DNA from: a virus | Reading direction: 5' to 3' (one strand) | DNA: 64,000 nucleotides | IMG/VR virus record: IMGVR_UViG_3300031715_000002 | Location: 1-64,000 of that record | Shown here: one piece after another, positions 17,948 through 28,042 of the stretch | Layout of the letters: each line of letters starts with the position of its first letter | Numbering within the stretch: position 1 is the stretch's first letter | Notes under the pieces: model-generated | Seen by the model: the letters and a program-made list of their open reading frames with translations, nothing else | Told to the model about the DNA's origin: nothing | Database searches by the model: none | Translations under genes and position numbers: made by a program

Positions 17948-20900
17948 TCATTGGATGCGTGCTACCTGAAGGCCTTGAGGCATCCACGTGCCACCGATGA
18001 GCAATTCCACCTGATAGTACAGGAAGTGACGGGAAAGCGCTGGAACCTGGATTGTGCAGGATACCGGGCAGAAAAGCCCTGTGGCCGATTCGCTACCCCA
18101 ACTGAATATCTGGGGGCTGGCCGGAATGGTCGCTGTGACCGCTTGGCATTTGTCGAGCCTCGTCATGCAATGGTAATCGGTAGGAGCGCTTCCATTCTCG
18201 AAGTATCCGAAGTCCACGCGCGCCGCCGTGCTTCCTCCGCTGGCCGTGATGTTGATTGTATAGGGAACCGGATTCCATCGCTGTACGGCATCCGGAGTCG
18301 GAAAGGAGGGAAGCCTGGAGGCGCACACGGCGTTCCAAACTCCGTTCACAGCGATACACCACGTCAAATACCAGCTTCCGTCAGGAGTGACGCGCCCGTT
18401 GGCGTTGACGTTTAGAAAGCGCTGCCGCGTCAGGAAATGTCCCAGGCCACGGGCGTACTGCGCGTTAGGATCGGTCCCATTGGCCCAAGAGTATTGCGAA
18501 GGGGCATTGAGCCATGCGCCAGTATTGAAGAAGCCGACATCGTTTTGGGAGAACAACCCGATTCCGCCGAGTGGCAAAGGAACCAGATTGGGGCATGTAA
18601 AGACGATATCTCCCTGAGTGCGACCGCCGCCGCATTCCGTGGTAGTGCGCGCTTCACAGTATTGGTATGTTCCAGGTAGCCCGCTTGCTGGCCCTGAGAT
18701 GTCAGTCAGCGGCTGGGTTCCGCAAAAAGCCATGGTCGGTTGAACCTTTCGGTTCAGACTGTTGGCGATTCCAGATCCGCCAATGCCGTTGAAATCGTCG
18801 CCGTTGCTTGTAGTTCCAGCATAGTAGTAGGTGTTGCCGGAAATGTGAATAGCGGTGCCGGTCTTACTAGTCGGAGAGTTGACGGTGTCCATCGTTTCTC
18901 CGGTCCTAAAGTCCACCATATAATTCGCGCTGGTCTGGCTATCGCCGTATCCGCTAGTATGGTCCTGGGCGGCTTCAACGAACTGCGGAATTCCTTTGAT
19001 TCCTCCGAATAAAGGAGCTAGCGATAGGTAATAGGTCGGGGAAGAAGCCGTTAAACTCGTTAGAGCGGCATAGCCACCGGTCGGTGGTTCTCCTGGATTC
19101 GCACTCCATCCGTCCGCTCCCACGACATAGGATGGCCGTGGCGTCGGATGGTCGATATAATAGGCCGTCGCCACCTGGCCGCCTCCATTCAGGCCGTGAG
19201 GGTCTGTCGTATAATTCCAGGTCCATGACTCACTTCCATGGGGAACGGCGGCCGAGCACTGCATGTAAAGTGTGATCGTGCCAGATGGGCAAGCGCTTCC
19301 GCCGGAAGATGTGCAAAGCCCGCTATCGCTTACGCCGCGGCTGACAGAGATTGTCGGAGTGCTACCACCGCTCGTGCTCAACACCTGAACGTTCTCGCCA
19401 GAACCGCCGCCCTGGAAGCTGATCACATCGCCCACTGCGATGTTCTGAATGAAGCCATCCGAGCCGTTTGGTTGAGCCGCCAGCGTTAGAGTATTGCACC
19501 CATGGGGCACTCCGCCAGGGCAACCTCCTGTCCCTGGTGCGAACTGCGGGCTAGTGCCGATGGTTCCGCTCGAAACCGTGCTCGTCTGGAAACTCTGTCC
19601 CGCGCTTCCGCCGTTCGTCAGAGTCTTCCCGGCGATCCACATCGTACTGGTGTTGGCTTGGCCAGCAGAAAACAGGGTGTGAAGCGTACACCAACGGTTT
19701 GGCGAGGTGGAGGAACCGCCCCCCCAAGTACTCATAGCTGCCATGACGCATCCGGGACCGCCGCCGAGAGCGCTCACACACCCGGCGTTGCCTGCTTGTC
19801 CGTTAGTCGTGGCAACTGGGTCGAAGGAGTATACCCATCCGTAGGTGTCTTGCTGAGACTGGACACAATCGCCAATCAGTAGTGGATCTCCATTACTCCA
19901 CTGCTGCAAACCGCTGATGCCGCATCCCTGCGTTGAGAAGGTCGTTTTATTGAAACTCGGGGTTTGCCCAGTCGTAAAATTAACCAGCAGGCTCAATAAG
20001 TCAGCATTGATCGAACTTGGAGTAAGGTTCGTACCGCTGTTCCAATTCCAGGAGCCTGGCTGAAGAGTGGAACTTGGAGGAAAGGTGATAAGAACCTCTG
20101 TTCCGGTGTTATCTAGGCCGGTGCAGTAGATCTTGAAAGGACCGCTGCCGGTGATAGTGGTGGATGCGTTATTACATGCCTGCCCGCTTCCATTGCCCCA
20201 ACCGTCAGTTCCAGCCTTGCTCGGATAGTTTATAGTTGATAGGGCGTTTCCCTGACCAGTAACGGTATCGAAGAAATAGAAACCTGTTCCAGGCACCTGC
20301 ATGAGATATCCGGCATGCCCGGTAGTAGAGTTAGTTAGTTGCGTTAGGTCAAAGAGATCCGGAGAACCGCTGGCCGGCCACTGAACGGGCAGGCTGCTTG
20401 TTATGGAATATGTGGCGTACTGGATCTTGATCGTGTTCACCGTGTCCGTGGTCCAGATCAGCCAGCCGAAATTGGTGGCCGAGTAGGGCGCGCTGGAAAC
20501 CGGAACCGTGAGGGCAGGGCTACAGGCGCTAGGAGTGATCGTAAACGCCGTGATCGTGACAGCGCTCGTGATTATGCAAACCGAAGACCCAATAGTCACG
20601 ATACTTCCGGGGGACCAGTTTAGATTGAAATTCGTGATTGAATTCTGAGTCGGTATCACGAGTGAAACGTTTCCGCTTCCATCCACATTCACGTTGCCCG
20701 AGCGCTGCTGCATGTCGCCGTACAGAGACTGTTGTTGGCCTAGAAGAGGAGAAGAACCGGCGGGCGTCCAGGAATCTAGGATAGGAGTCGTTGTACCCAG
20801 AGTGACGGTCGAAAGAGATCCAGTGAGATTGGCGGTCTGGGTCTTCGTTGTGCCGTTAGTTGGCCAGCAGTTCGCATTATTGACGGTCGGGCACGCGATG

Positions 20901-21766
20901 ATAGGCGACGACGAGCCGGTGGTCAAGCCGGTGATGCTCAGGACCGCCGAGTCGATAGTATAGAAGTTCCCGCTGTTATCGAAGAGAACCGTATCGATCA
21001 CCGCCAACTTTCCGGAGCCAGCACCTGAAAACGTGGCATATACCCCAGGCGAGTTGAGCAGGATGTTGCCGGGGTTGGTCCACCCGCTCACGCTCGTAGC
21101 CGTTGTGAAGCTGTGCGTACCGCTAAAACCTCCGGTGAAGGGAAAGTCCTGTGGATAAGTAACAAGCTGAACGCCAATACCACTCTGTGTATCGGGAAGA
21201 ACTTCCGGATTGGCCCCCCGAACCATTGAAAGAAACTGCGGATAGGCGTACTGACCGCCAGGAACGTAATAAGCCGTGCTCAAGCTCAGGTCGGGCGGGA
21301 CATCCTCGTTGAAGGTATTTCCCAGGAGAATATTATCCGTCGTAAAAGAACCGGTGGCCGTTCCTCCGCACCCGCTAATCTGGTAATACACGGTTGTTAG
21401 CGGCTTTAGAGAACGAGAGTGGAAATAGCCGTCCAGCGCCCGCTCTGCGGCGCGCTTTCCCAGGATGAAGATTCGAGACGTGCCGTTGTTTACGGACCCG
21501 GTTCGGTTGTCCTGATTGCTCCCGCTATATAGACTCGGGTCCACATCCGCAAGCAGCGGTGATAGAGTTGGCGATTCGCTAGCCGCCACAGTACAGGTGG
21601 TATTCGCAGGAGCCGTGAAGGTGAGTTGGGCCTGCTGGGTGAGCGGCGAGACCGTTACGCTGAAACCACTGCCGGCCGCCGTAGTTCCACTTAGCATCGA
21701 CGGCGCGATCTGAGCCGAGCAGCTGAGCGCCACGAAAAATAGAGAAAATCTCAGTTGTACACCCAT
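17948..21766 (-). CDS. Very large secreted protein, unknown function
   Basis: 1272 aa from ATG 21766, chosen because the signal peptide MGVQLRFSLFFVALSCSAQ starts there; the frame itself opens 40 codons earlier inside the upstream gene. The first 130 mature residues look fibronectin-III-like (AQLTFTAPANTTCTVAASES, ending in YYQISGCGG). The rest is Thr/Ser/Asn/Trp-rich beta sequence with scattered Cys, and the C-terminus ends in a second Ig/FnIII-like part (VPYTINITASGGSTAARVDF). It overlaps the upstream gene by 16 nt. It is the largest product in the window. Confidence 0.65.
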   Translation of the reverse strand: MGVQLRFSLFFVALSCSAQIAPSMLSGTTAAGSGFSVTVSPLTQQAQLTFTAPANTTCTVAASESPTLSPLLADVDPSLYSGSNQDNRTGSVNNGTSRIFILGKRAAERALDGYFHSRSLKPLTTVYYQISGCGGTATGSFTTDNILLGNTFNEDVPPDLSLSTAYYVPGGQYAYPQFLSMVRGANPEVLPDTQSGIGVQLVTYPQDFPFTGGFSGTHSFTTATSVSGWTNPGNILLNSPGVYATFSGAGSGKLAVIDTVLFDNSGNFYTIDSAVLSITGLTTGSSSPIIACPTVNNANCWPTNGTTKTQTANLTGSLSTVTLGTTTPILDSWTPAGSSPLLGQQQSLYGDMQQRSGNVNVDGSGNVSLVIPTQNSITNFNLNWSPGSIVTIGSSVCIITSAVTITAFTITPSACSPALTVPVSSAPYSATNFGWLIWTTDTVNTIKIQYATYSITSSLPVQWPASGSPDLFDLTQLTNSTTGHAGYLMQVPGTGFYFFDTVTGQGNALSTINYPSKAGTDGWGNGSGQACNNASTTITGSGPFKIYCTGLDNTGTEVLITFPPSSTLQPGSWNWNSGTNLTPSSINADLLSLLVNFTTGQTPSFNKTTFSTQGCGISGLQQWSNGDPLLIGDCVQSQQDTYGWVYSFDPVATTNGQAGNAGCVSALGGGPGCVMAAMSTWGGGSSTSPNRWCTLHTLFSAGQANTSTMWIAGKTLTNGGSAGQSFQTSTVSSGTIGTSPQFAPGTGGCPGGVPHGCNTLTLAAQPNGSDGFIQNIAVGDVISFQGGGSGENVQVLSTSGGSTPTISVSRGVSDSGLCTSSGGSACPSGTITLYMQCSAAVPHGSESWTWNYTTDPHGLNGGGQVATAYYIDHPTPRPSYVVGADGWSANPGEPPTGGYAALTSLTASSPTYYLSLAPLFGGIKGIPQFVEAAQDHTSGYGDSQTSANYMVDFRTGETMDTVNSPTSKTGTAIHISGNTYYYAGTTSNGDDFNGIGGSGIANSLNRKVQPTMAFCGTQPLTDISGPASGLPGTYQYCEARTTTECGGGRTQGDIVFTCPNLVPLPLGGIGLFSQNDVGFFNTGAWLNAPSQYSWANGTDPNAQYARGLGHFLTRQRFLNVNANGRVTPDGSWYLTWCIAVNGVWNAVCASRLPSFPTPDAVQRWNPVPYTINITASGGSTAARVDFGYFENGSAPTDYHCMTRLDKCQAVTATIPASPQIFSWGSESATGLFCPVSCTIQVPALSRHFLYYQVELLIGGTWMPQGLQVARIQ

Positions 21767-23649
21767 GAGCCACCCAGACAACGTACCGGGGCATGAACAC
21801 TCCCGGTTGTGCTTGGAGCAGCCAGGTAAGCCGGGCTGCTGGCGTTGGTCACCAGTCCGACCATGCGCTCCAGAACCGAACTGCAAGCTGGTAGGCCGCT
21901 GATCGTAGTGGGTGGGTTGTAAAAGTTCTCAATCCCGGCTATGGAAGTGACGTGCGAGAGGCCGGCAGAGGAAAGAGGAACGGAAATCTTCCCGTTTACA
22001 TTGACGGGAGCAGTGATGGCCATGCTGCTTACACTGCCCTGGGCGTCTACCAAATAGGGAGTGGCCGAAAATGACCCATTGTCGCTTACCCACCCATCGA
22101 CCTGAAGATTGGTTACCGGATTGATGGTCTGAAGCAAGAAAGCCCCGCTGGAACCGGCCGCGCTGGTATTCCTGTATAGCCCCACGTTCTTCACGATCAA
22201 GTTGCTTATCGTATTCTGAACGTTGACGCACGATGGTGCCAGGGGATTTGATGTAAGTTCGTTGGTGCAGTCGCTGTTCACCACGCTAATCGTGTTCCAT
22301 GAACCAACTGACTGGTATACGGGAGCTTGGACGGAGTGGGCATCGGAGACAAAGATTGGTCCGTTTGAATCGGCAGCCGTCAAGCCATTCCCGCTGGCCA
22401 TGTATACCAGGGCCTGCGTGACAACTGACCCCGCATCAACAGTGACTCCGTTGATTCTGATGTTCGTCAAAGGAAAAGCGCACGAGCCAGCACTGTTATA
22501 GCCCGCGACGGCAGAGAAGACATTCCCGACCTCTTCAGACTCAATATTCACATTGTCGATGGGGCCACAGTGACCCTCGGGGGCATTCAGCGCGATATCG
22601 GTGTCTGTGGTGGATGCCGTAGTGCCGGCCATGCCGCAGTAGTTTCTTGAGAAAAAAACGTCCTTCTCTGGACCATCCATATGGCGGCAATCTCGCCCTG
22701 ATCCACTTGGAACTGATATCCACGTCCCCGCCGTGTGAACGTTGATGTCTCGGTCGTAGAGAATACCGTATGATGGCGTGTTGAATATCCGGACGTTATC
22801 GATCCATAGGCCGTCTGTGTTGGCAATGTGGATGCCCGTGCAGTTCGCAGTGCCGTTGGAACAGCCATTGCCGGCCGCGATATTCGGCGCGTTCATGTTT
22901 ATGGAAAGATCCCGAATAACGATGTTCGACCCAGTAGCTCCTGGCGTAACCGTCGTGCTAATGGTCGCCGTTCCGCTGCAAGTGGCTGTTCCGTTGCTCG
23001 CCACAACAGTGGTGGGCGCTGACGTGAAGTTTCCGGGGAACGTGATCGTGAGCGCCGTACCGCCAGCAATCGTATTTGTGCCGGTCAGGGCTACAGTGGC
23101 TGTGGCTGGTATCCACCCAGGAGACACGTTGTTGAACGAGGTGAGCGTGCACGTCTGCGTGACGCTCCCGGTCGCCGTGATGCCGCTCGTATAAGTTCCC
23201 GACGCCAATCCTCCAGGTGGAGCCGCGTTGTTCAGATTGTTGGCGTATCCATTGGTGATCGCGCTGTCGGTTGCGCCTGCCTCCATGAAGATCCCGGCTC
23301 CTGGCGTTATGCCCTGAATGGCGCAAAATCCTCCGGTTGGGCATTGAATATGAGCGCTTAAGGCGATGCCTTGATCCAAGAGAATTACTACCGGGTTGGT
23401 CGCGCTGGCCCCAGACCAAGCCGCATTTATCAGGCCAGCATTTGCGCTCCCAGGATCTGAGCACGAGGGGTTCAGGACGTAAGGGCTAATCGTGCAGCCG
23501 CCCGTAACTCCTAGCTGAGAAGACAGGAAAGTTTTCGCGGTTGTGGAGACTTTTCCTTTGAATACAGTGTCCACGTTTACGCTAGTCTGCGGAGCAGACT
23601 GCATAGCGATTGCGAGGAACGCGATAACTAAGGCCGATTTAGTCTTCAT
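21751..23649 (-). CDS. Secreted pectate-lyase-like beta-helix protein
   Basis: 632 aa with a signal peptide (MKTKSALVIAFLAIAMQSA). The central part has beta-helix rungs: IVIRDLSINMNAPN, GIHIANTDGLWIDNVRIFN, GPIDNVNIESEEVGNVF, TNIRINGVTVDAGS. The overall plan is a pectate lyase-like superfamily fold as used in phage tailspikes. Catalytic residues cannot be assigned. A C-terminal part with CSSVLERMVGLVTNASSPAY could be a trimerisation or attachment domain. Confidence 0.65.
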   Translation of the reverse strand: MKTKSALVIAFLAIAMQSAPQTSVNVDTVFKGKVSTTAKTFLSSQLGVTGGCTISPYVLNPSCSDPGSANAGLINAAWSGASATNPVVILLDQGIALSAHIQCPTGGFCAIQGITPGAGIFMEAGATDSAITNGYANNLNNAAPPGGLASGTYTSGITATGSVTQTCTLTSFNNVSPGWIPATATVALTGTNTIAGGTALTITFPGNFTSAPTTVVASNGTATCSGTATISTTVTPGATGSNIVIRDLSINMNAPNIAAGNGCSNGTANCTGIHIANTDGLWIDNVRIFNTPSYGILYDRDINVHTAGTWISVPSGSGRDCRHMDGPEKDVFFSRNYCGMAGTTASTTDTDIALNAPEGHCGPIDNVNIESEEVGNVFSAVAGYNSAGSCAFPLTNIRINGVTVDAGSVVTQALVYMASGNGLTAADSNGPIFVSDAHSVQAPVYQSVGSWNTISVVNSDCTNELTSNPLAPSCVNVQNTISNLIVKNVGLYRNTSAAGSSGAFLLQTINPVTNLQVDGWVSDNGSFSATPYLVDAQGSVSSMAITAPVNVNGKISVPLSSAGLSHVTSIAGIENFYNPPTTISGLPACSSVLERMVGLVTNASSPAYLAAPSTTGSVHAPVRCLGGSWVYN

Positions 23650-23650
23650 A

Positions 23651-24751
23651 TTAGTGCTGCTTGAGTGCCACTACGACGCTGGTCCCGGCCGCTCCCGGAG
23701 TGGCTGGACAATTGAAAGACGGAGTACAAGCTAAATATGGATTGAAGGTCCCAGTGCTGCTAACGATCTGATCATACACCGCCTCCTTCCATTGAGACTG
23801 GGAAGTACTTGCCGTGGGTTGCCTGAAGTTCCAGGTTGACGACACGCTAGCGCAAGTCGAGCCAAAAGCCACATTTCCAGCTAGGCAGGTATTTCCGTTA
23901 CCGGAGTCGAGAGCCGATATTGCCAGGACGAGATCAGCAGCGTTGGTTGTGGTGACCCCAGACACACTCCCTAACGCGCAACCATTGGTAACTGTTTGGC
24001 ATCCATCGTTGACAACGCTCGACGCAGCGTCCACGGTCAGAATTGGACCATTCGCGTATTCAATCATCGTAACTGCAAATAAGGAAGTCCCTGTCGATGT
24101 GTTAGTCGTAGCCGTAACTGTAAATGTCCCGGTTGAACCAGAGACTATACTACCGAATAGTTGGAAATTAGCGAACCCTAAAGATTGGGTTACCAAAGAC
24201 GAGTAGGAGTTGCCTGTCTGGTTATCTGTGGGTGTCCCGAACGTTATGGCGGCTCCCGAAGTTTGATTTTGCGCGGCTGGAATTACTAGGATGGTGTCGC
24301 CTACCGTCGGCGTGGAACCGAAAGAGCAGTTTAGCGTGGCCACCCCCAAAGATCCTTGGCAGTATTGTTGCTGGACAAAGGTCGTGGCTGGACCGCTAAT
24401 AGTGTACGCTGCATTGCTGGTGTTGCTGTTCGTCTGTCCGACCTGCGTGGCGTACGCATACAGAGTCTCGGTCGTGGAGACTGAGACTGTCGTGGTGTAG
24501 GTCGTCCATCCGGCTCCGCACGTGCCAGCCGTCCCACCTTGAGACAGATTTGAAGTGGCGTAGCATCCGGTGGAGCCGCCAGGGTAGGTAATCGTGACGG
24601 TCTGCGTGCTGCTATACGACCCAGCAGGTGGAGAAAATGTCGGGGCCGCAAGTTGAACGGGAGGCTTATTAGAGCCAAAGAACCCAGAAGGCTGCGCCCA
24701 GGCAGCGACAGAAAACAGCACGCTAATTGAAATTTTTATTGAAATTTGCAT
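23651..24751 (-). CDS. Secreted protein with chitobiase-C-type domain
   Basis: 366 aa from ATG 24751, chosen because MQISIKISISVLFSVAAWAQ is a signal peptide; an in-frame start 42 nt earlier would bury it. About residues 35-115 match the chitobiase/hexosaminidase C-terminal (CHB_HEX_C) pattern: APTFSPPAGSYSSTQTVTI, then TTTVSVSTTETLYAYATQVG and NAAYTI. The remainder is Thr/Ser-rich beta sequence. CHB_HEX_C domains are non-catalytic and may bind glycans. It overlaps the upstream gene by 29 nt. Confidence 0.7.
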   Translation of the reverse strand: MQISIKISISVLFSVAAWAQPSGFFGSNKPPVQLAAPTFSPPAGSYSSTQTVTITYPGGSTGCYATSNLSQGGTAGTCGAGWTTYTTTVSVSTTETLYAYATQVGQTNSNTSNAAYTISGPATTFVQQQYCQGSLGVATLNCSFGSTPTVGDTILVIPAAQNQTSGAAITFGTPTDNQTGNSYSSLVTQSLGFANFQLFGSIVSGSTGTFTVTATTNTSTGTSLFAVTMIEYANGPILTVDAASSVVNDGCQTVTNGCALGSVSGVTTTNAADLVLAISALDSGNGNTCLAGNVAFGSTCASVSSTWNFRQPTASTSQSQWKEAVYDQIVSSTGTFNPYLACTPSFNCPATPGAAGTSVVVALKQH

Positions 24752-25394
24752 AGCACGCAGTAGCTCCGCTGTCGTATGTGAAGCTGAGGACATCTATCGC
24801 GTTGGCTCCAGCGGAAGGCGTGACGGCTCCGCCACCGCCGCCGCTTACCTTCCAGGTGCAGCCTGTTCCGAGTGTCAACCCCTCTCCGCCCGTGGAATCC
24901 TGAATTATCTTGGCCGTGTAGAACCCGCCGTTTACCAAGCCTGTCAAATTAAGAGTTCGGCTACCAGAGTGAACAGTGAAGGTCAAGGTCGCCTGCGCAT
25001 TTAGAACCGAGCCAATCGCCCACGTAACTGTCGCTCCGTCAGTGAGAGTAGTCCATGAAGAAGCAGCGAGGCCGGCCGGTGGCAAGCCTGTGACGTTTGT
25101 TAACGTGCCGCTGGAAGGCGTACCGAGCGCTCCGCCCGTAACGACCAGGGCGTTAGCGAACGTGTTGGTGGCACTGCAATGATGAGGAACGTAGCTGGCT
25201 GCGCTGTCGAACCACCAATCTTTGCCGGGCGTGCAGTTGGTGGGCGCGGTGGTCGCGGCAATCTGGTAGGCCGTCTTCTGGTTGATCTCAGCCGCAGCCG
25301 TAGTGGAATTGCTTGCCGATGTCGCCCACTGCGCGATGGCCGGCGCGATAGCGAGAAATGGACACACTGATAGGGCTATCAAAAATTTCTTCAT
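24723..25394 (-). CDS. Secreted fibre-like protein
   Basis: 223 aa with a signal peptide (MKKFLIALSVCPFLAIAPAIAQ written as far as the AIA-Q site). It contains the phage-fibre motif GGALGTPSSGTLTNVTGLPP, followed by a compact C-terminal beta domain (ATLTFTVHSGSRTLNLTG ... FTYDSGATACYANFN) of the sort that ends short fibres. Lies between the collagen-like and chitobiase-C-like genes in one operon. Confidence 0.65.
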   Translation of the reverse strand: MKKFLIALSVCPFLAIAPAIAQWATSASNSTTAAAEINQKTAYQIAATTAPTNCTPGKDWWFDSAASYVPHHCSATNTFANALVVTGGALGTPSSGTLTNVTGLPPAGLAASSWTTLTDGATVTWAIGSVLNAQATLTFTVHSGSRTLNLTGLVNGGFYTAKIIQDSTGGEGLTLGTGCTWKVSGGGGGAVTPSAGANAIDVLSFTYDSGATACYANFNKNFN

Positions 25395-25402
25395 GTTTTA
25401 CC

Positions 25403-27061
25403 TCAGTTCACAATGACGCCGGTCCACTGTGCGTTCGTTAGGATTCCAGTCCATTGACCATTGGTTAGGTTGCCATGCCATGACAACCCTGCACTGCCAC
25501 CCGTTGCTCCTCCAACAACTAAGCAATTAAGTGTCTCGGATGACACATCGGTAATGTTCAAGCTGTTGGATGCAAGGTTCGCGAAAGGTACGCCGATAAC
25601 AGCCACTCCAGTGGAGTTGAAGCAAGTCACGCTGGCGGTGTAGGGACTGGCTAGGTTCAGACTATGAGTGATCGTGTATGGCGTGCCACCAGTGACGCTG
25701 ATGGAGTTGGCATTATAAGTCGTTCCTCCGCCGCTATTTCCACCGCTGCTGTTGATAGCCAGATATCCGCTTTGAGAGCCCGCGAAGGCCACTACAACGG
25801 TGAATGCTGACGACACAGTTATAGAGCTTGGCGTGATCTGGTTAGCCGGGCTGGAATTGTCGTATGCCGTAACGCTCAGAGCCGTTGTCGAGATTCCGTG
25901 TGTACTGGTCCCGTTACAGCCAGTGCCGACCGTAACTGTGACAACAGTCTGGCTGGTGAAGTTTATTTGGCAGCCCGTGCTAGTAGCGCCAGTTGACCCA
26001 GTCGGACCAGTGCTGCCAGACGGTCCCGTGGAACCCGTTACCCCCGTGATTCCGGTCGAGCCTGTCGGTCCAGTTGGACCGGTTGGTCCTGTGCTACCAG
26101 TAGCGCCTGTGCTTCCCGTCGCACCGTTAGTGCCATTCGTGCCAGCGGTTCCTGTAGCTCCCGTAGGACCAGTTGGTCCCGTTGGACCAGTGGCACCAGT
26201 TGGTCCCGTAGCTCCTCCACCGCCTCCACCTGTTTGGCAGAATACGGTTCCGTTGTACCCGAAGGCATAGGCGAAGCCCCCGACTAATGCACCCGCTGAT
26301 AGATTTGTAGCGCAGTCTGATAACTTGAGAGTCTTTGCGCCAAGGCTCGCAACGTTGAGCGTGCTCGATCCTGTATTCGTGGTCTGCGGGATGAAAACGA
26401 CAAATAGGCCGCTCAGCGTTGTGACGTTCGGAACTGGCGTCGGGCAAGTATAGGTTGTAGTGCTGCCGCTGGCATCGACGCACAGAGCGTTGTTGCCAGT
26501 GCCTGGCGTTCCCGTGGCACCAGTTGGTCCTGTTGCGCCGGTTGATCCGGAAGGACCAGCATTGCCTGTAACTCCAGTAGGACCAGTGGCACCGGTCGCT
26601 CCATTAGATCCAGCAGTTCCTGTTACTCCAGTAGGTCCCGTTGATCCGGTAGCCCCTGTTGCTCCATTGGCCCCAGTCGCACCTGCTGGCCCTGTGCCAT
26701 TTCCGTTGACCACGCACGTGATGTTAGCCGTAGATGAGAAGTTAAATACTACGCTTGTGACCGTGCTCGTGTTTCCGATAGTGTAGGCCGTGAACGGCGT
26801 AAATGGCCCGCTGCCTGTTCCGGTAAAACAGAACGTGATGATGTAGTTGAGGCTTGTGAGATTGAGCGCCGTGGTGTTGACGGCGAGTGTCGTAACTGCG
26901 GGAGTCGATTGGGCAAAGGCATTCGGCCCGCCAGCCACAGCTAAGTTGGAGTTGGGGACGCACCCGAGTTGCCCATTAGGCAGCGCGCCAAGATGGCCGT
27001 TAGCGCCGCACTGAGCAGCCAACGTGCCCGCAAACGCCAAGGCTATCAGGATTGTTTTCAT
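25403..27061 (-). CDS. Secreted collagen-like protein
   Basis: 552 aa with a signal peptide ([17 protein letters not shown]). Two collagen-like Gly-X-Thr/Pro regions occupy about residues 123-190 and 281-361 (units such as [19 protein letters not shown]), separated by a globular domain of about 90 residues and followed by a beta-rich C-terminus. Bacterial collagen-like stalks trimerise and appear in phage fibres and exported adhesins. The third-position Thr bias is typical of bacterial rather than animal collagen. The C-terminal repeat ([20 protein letters not shown]) is a tandem duplication. Confidence 0.8.
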   Translation of the reverse strand: MKTILIALAFAGTLAAQCGANGHLGALPNGQLGCVPNSNLAVAGGPNAFAQSTPAVTTLAVNTTALNLTSLNYIITFCFTGTGSGPFTPFTAYTIGNTSTVTSVVFNFSSTANITCVVNGNGTGPAGATGANGATGATGSTGPTGVTGTAGSNGATGATGPTGVTGNAGPSGSTGATGPTGATGTPGTGNNALCVDASGSTTTYTCPTPVPNVTTLSGLFVVFIPQTTNTGSSTLNVASLGAKTLKLSDCATNLSAGALVGGFAYAFGYNGTVFCQTGGGGGGATGPTGATGPTGPTGPTGATGTAGTNGTNGATGSTGATGSTGPTGPTGPTGSTGITGVTGSTGPSGSTGPTGSTGATSTGCQINFTSQTVVTVTVGTGCNGTSTHGISTTALSVTAYDNSSPANQITPSSITVSSAFTVVVAFAGSQSGYLAINSSGGNSGGGTTYNANSISVTGGTPYTITHSLNLASPYTASVTCFNSTGVAVIGVPFANLASNSLNITDVSSETLNCLVVGGATGGSAGLSWHGNLTNGQWTGILTNAQWTGVIVN

Positions 27062-27083
27062 AATCAGAAAATTCTCAAGCTGC

Positions 27084-27440
27084 CTAGTAGTAAGTCAGGC
27101 TCGCCCGGTTGTTCCAGATGTTTGCGAATGTGGATGAGCCTACAGCCCATTGCGTTTGTGTCAGGTTCGATCCTGAGTAGGTAAACTTTTGGATGGCCCA
27201 AACCGCTTTAGTTGCATCAGGCGGTCCGCTACTCAGCGCCCATCCGATGTACAGGATGTTCGATCCACCGCCGTAATCGTAGAGTTTGCTGATGGCAAAA
27301 TCCGGGGGCGCATCGGTAGGAACGCAATCGTAGATAGCGCGGTGCGATGTGCTTTGCGCGTTGACTGTCGTCCCGGAGTTGAAACTGCCTGCCAGAAACC
27401 CAAACAGGATGCAAGCGAATGCGAGAGACTTTCGAGACAT
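27084..27440 (-). CDS. Small secreted protein, unknown function
   Basis: 118 aa with a signal peptide ending near TTVNAQ. The mature part contains YIGWALSS and [20 protein letters not shown] and ends in [11 protein letters not shown], a pattern seen in short phage proteins near fibre genes. Its ATG overlaps the lysozyme stop as TAATG. It is the first of ten consecutive leader-bearing genes in transcription order. Confidence 0.6.
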   Translation of the reverse strand: MSRKSLAFACILFGFLAGSFNSGTTVNAQSTSHRAIYDCVPTDAPPDFAISKLYDYGGGSNILYIGWALSSGPPDATKAVWAIQKFTYSGSNLTQTQWAVGSSTFANIWNNRASLTYY

Positions 27441-28012
27441 TAGGTAGCCACTCCTTTTGCAGCGGCTAACGCTGCCTGCACTTCGTGGTCGTTGATGATT
27501 TCAAGTAGCGTGTCCGCGTAGCTCGGGGAGGTCGCGTATATCGGCGCGAAGGCGCGCACGCATTTATCGAGATTAACGTCTTGCTGGTACTGCTGCATGA
27601 TGGCAGCGTAAGGGGCGCGCGTGAACAGATTGGCGCGGTAGGCGAAACAATCGGCTAGCGTGGCGAAGGACGCGAACCAGTCCAGCACGTGGTACTTGTT
27701 TACGGCATTGCTGTGTTTGTCATACGTGGGCTTGTAAGTCTGATCAAGCGTTGCTGTGCGCCCACGGTCAAGCGCAAGAAATTGCGTTCGCTGCGCATCA
27801 GTGAAGTATTCTGTGGTCGGACAGAGTTTTTCGCTCCACTGGCCGGTGTACGCCTTGATCCCAAGCGCATTGTTCTCACCGCTCATGTAATCCAGCCAGC
27901 CGCTCTCCAGCGCTGCCTGTGCCATCACGATTACAGCGGGGCATGTGGGCACAAGCACTTCACAACGGACAGATGCTTGCGCAAGGGATTGCAGGACAGT
28001 GGGGGTTTTCAT
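27440..28012 (-). CDS. Endolysin, GH73-type N-acetylglucosaminidase
   Basis: 190 aa from ATG 28012. The pattern VIVMAQAALESGWL, then NALGIKA and YHVLDWFASFATLADCFAYR, fits the glucosaminidase (GH73/FlgJ-like) family; the Glu in ALESGW (about residue 36) is the expected catalytic acid. It cleaves peptidoglycan, for lysis or virion entry. No signal peptide or membrane anchor. An upstream in-frame start exists but the added sequence overlaps the divergent plus-strand gene and looks non-coding. Ribosome site is weak. Confidence 0.82.
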   Translation of the reverse strand: MKTPTVLQSLAQASVRCEVLVPTCPAVIVMAQAALESGWLDYMSGENNALGIKAYTGQWSEKLCPTTEYFTDAQRTQFLALDRGRTATLDQTYKPTYDKHSNAVNKYHVLDWFASFATLADCFAYRANLFTRAPYAAIMQQYQQDVNLDKCVRAFAPIYATSPSYADTLLEIINDHEVQAALAAAKGVAT

Positions 28013-28042
28013 TTCTGCGCTATTTGTGCCACAATAGGAGAA

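Noticed and set aside
21767-21886. 40-codon N-terminal extension of the large secreted protein
   Set aside because: It lies inside the upstream beta-helix gene and would place the signal peptide internally; the ATG at 21766 is better.
22778-23194. Plus-strand frames of 60-190 aa throughout the secreted-protein block
   Set aside because: Val/Pro/Thr-rich shadows produced by the Thr/Ser/Gly codon bias of the minus-strand genes.
27689-28042. N-terminal extension of the plus-strand membrane protein over the lysozyme
   Set aside because: It is antisense to the lysozyme catalytic region; AGGAGA directly before ATG 28043 defines the start.
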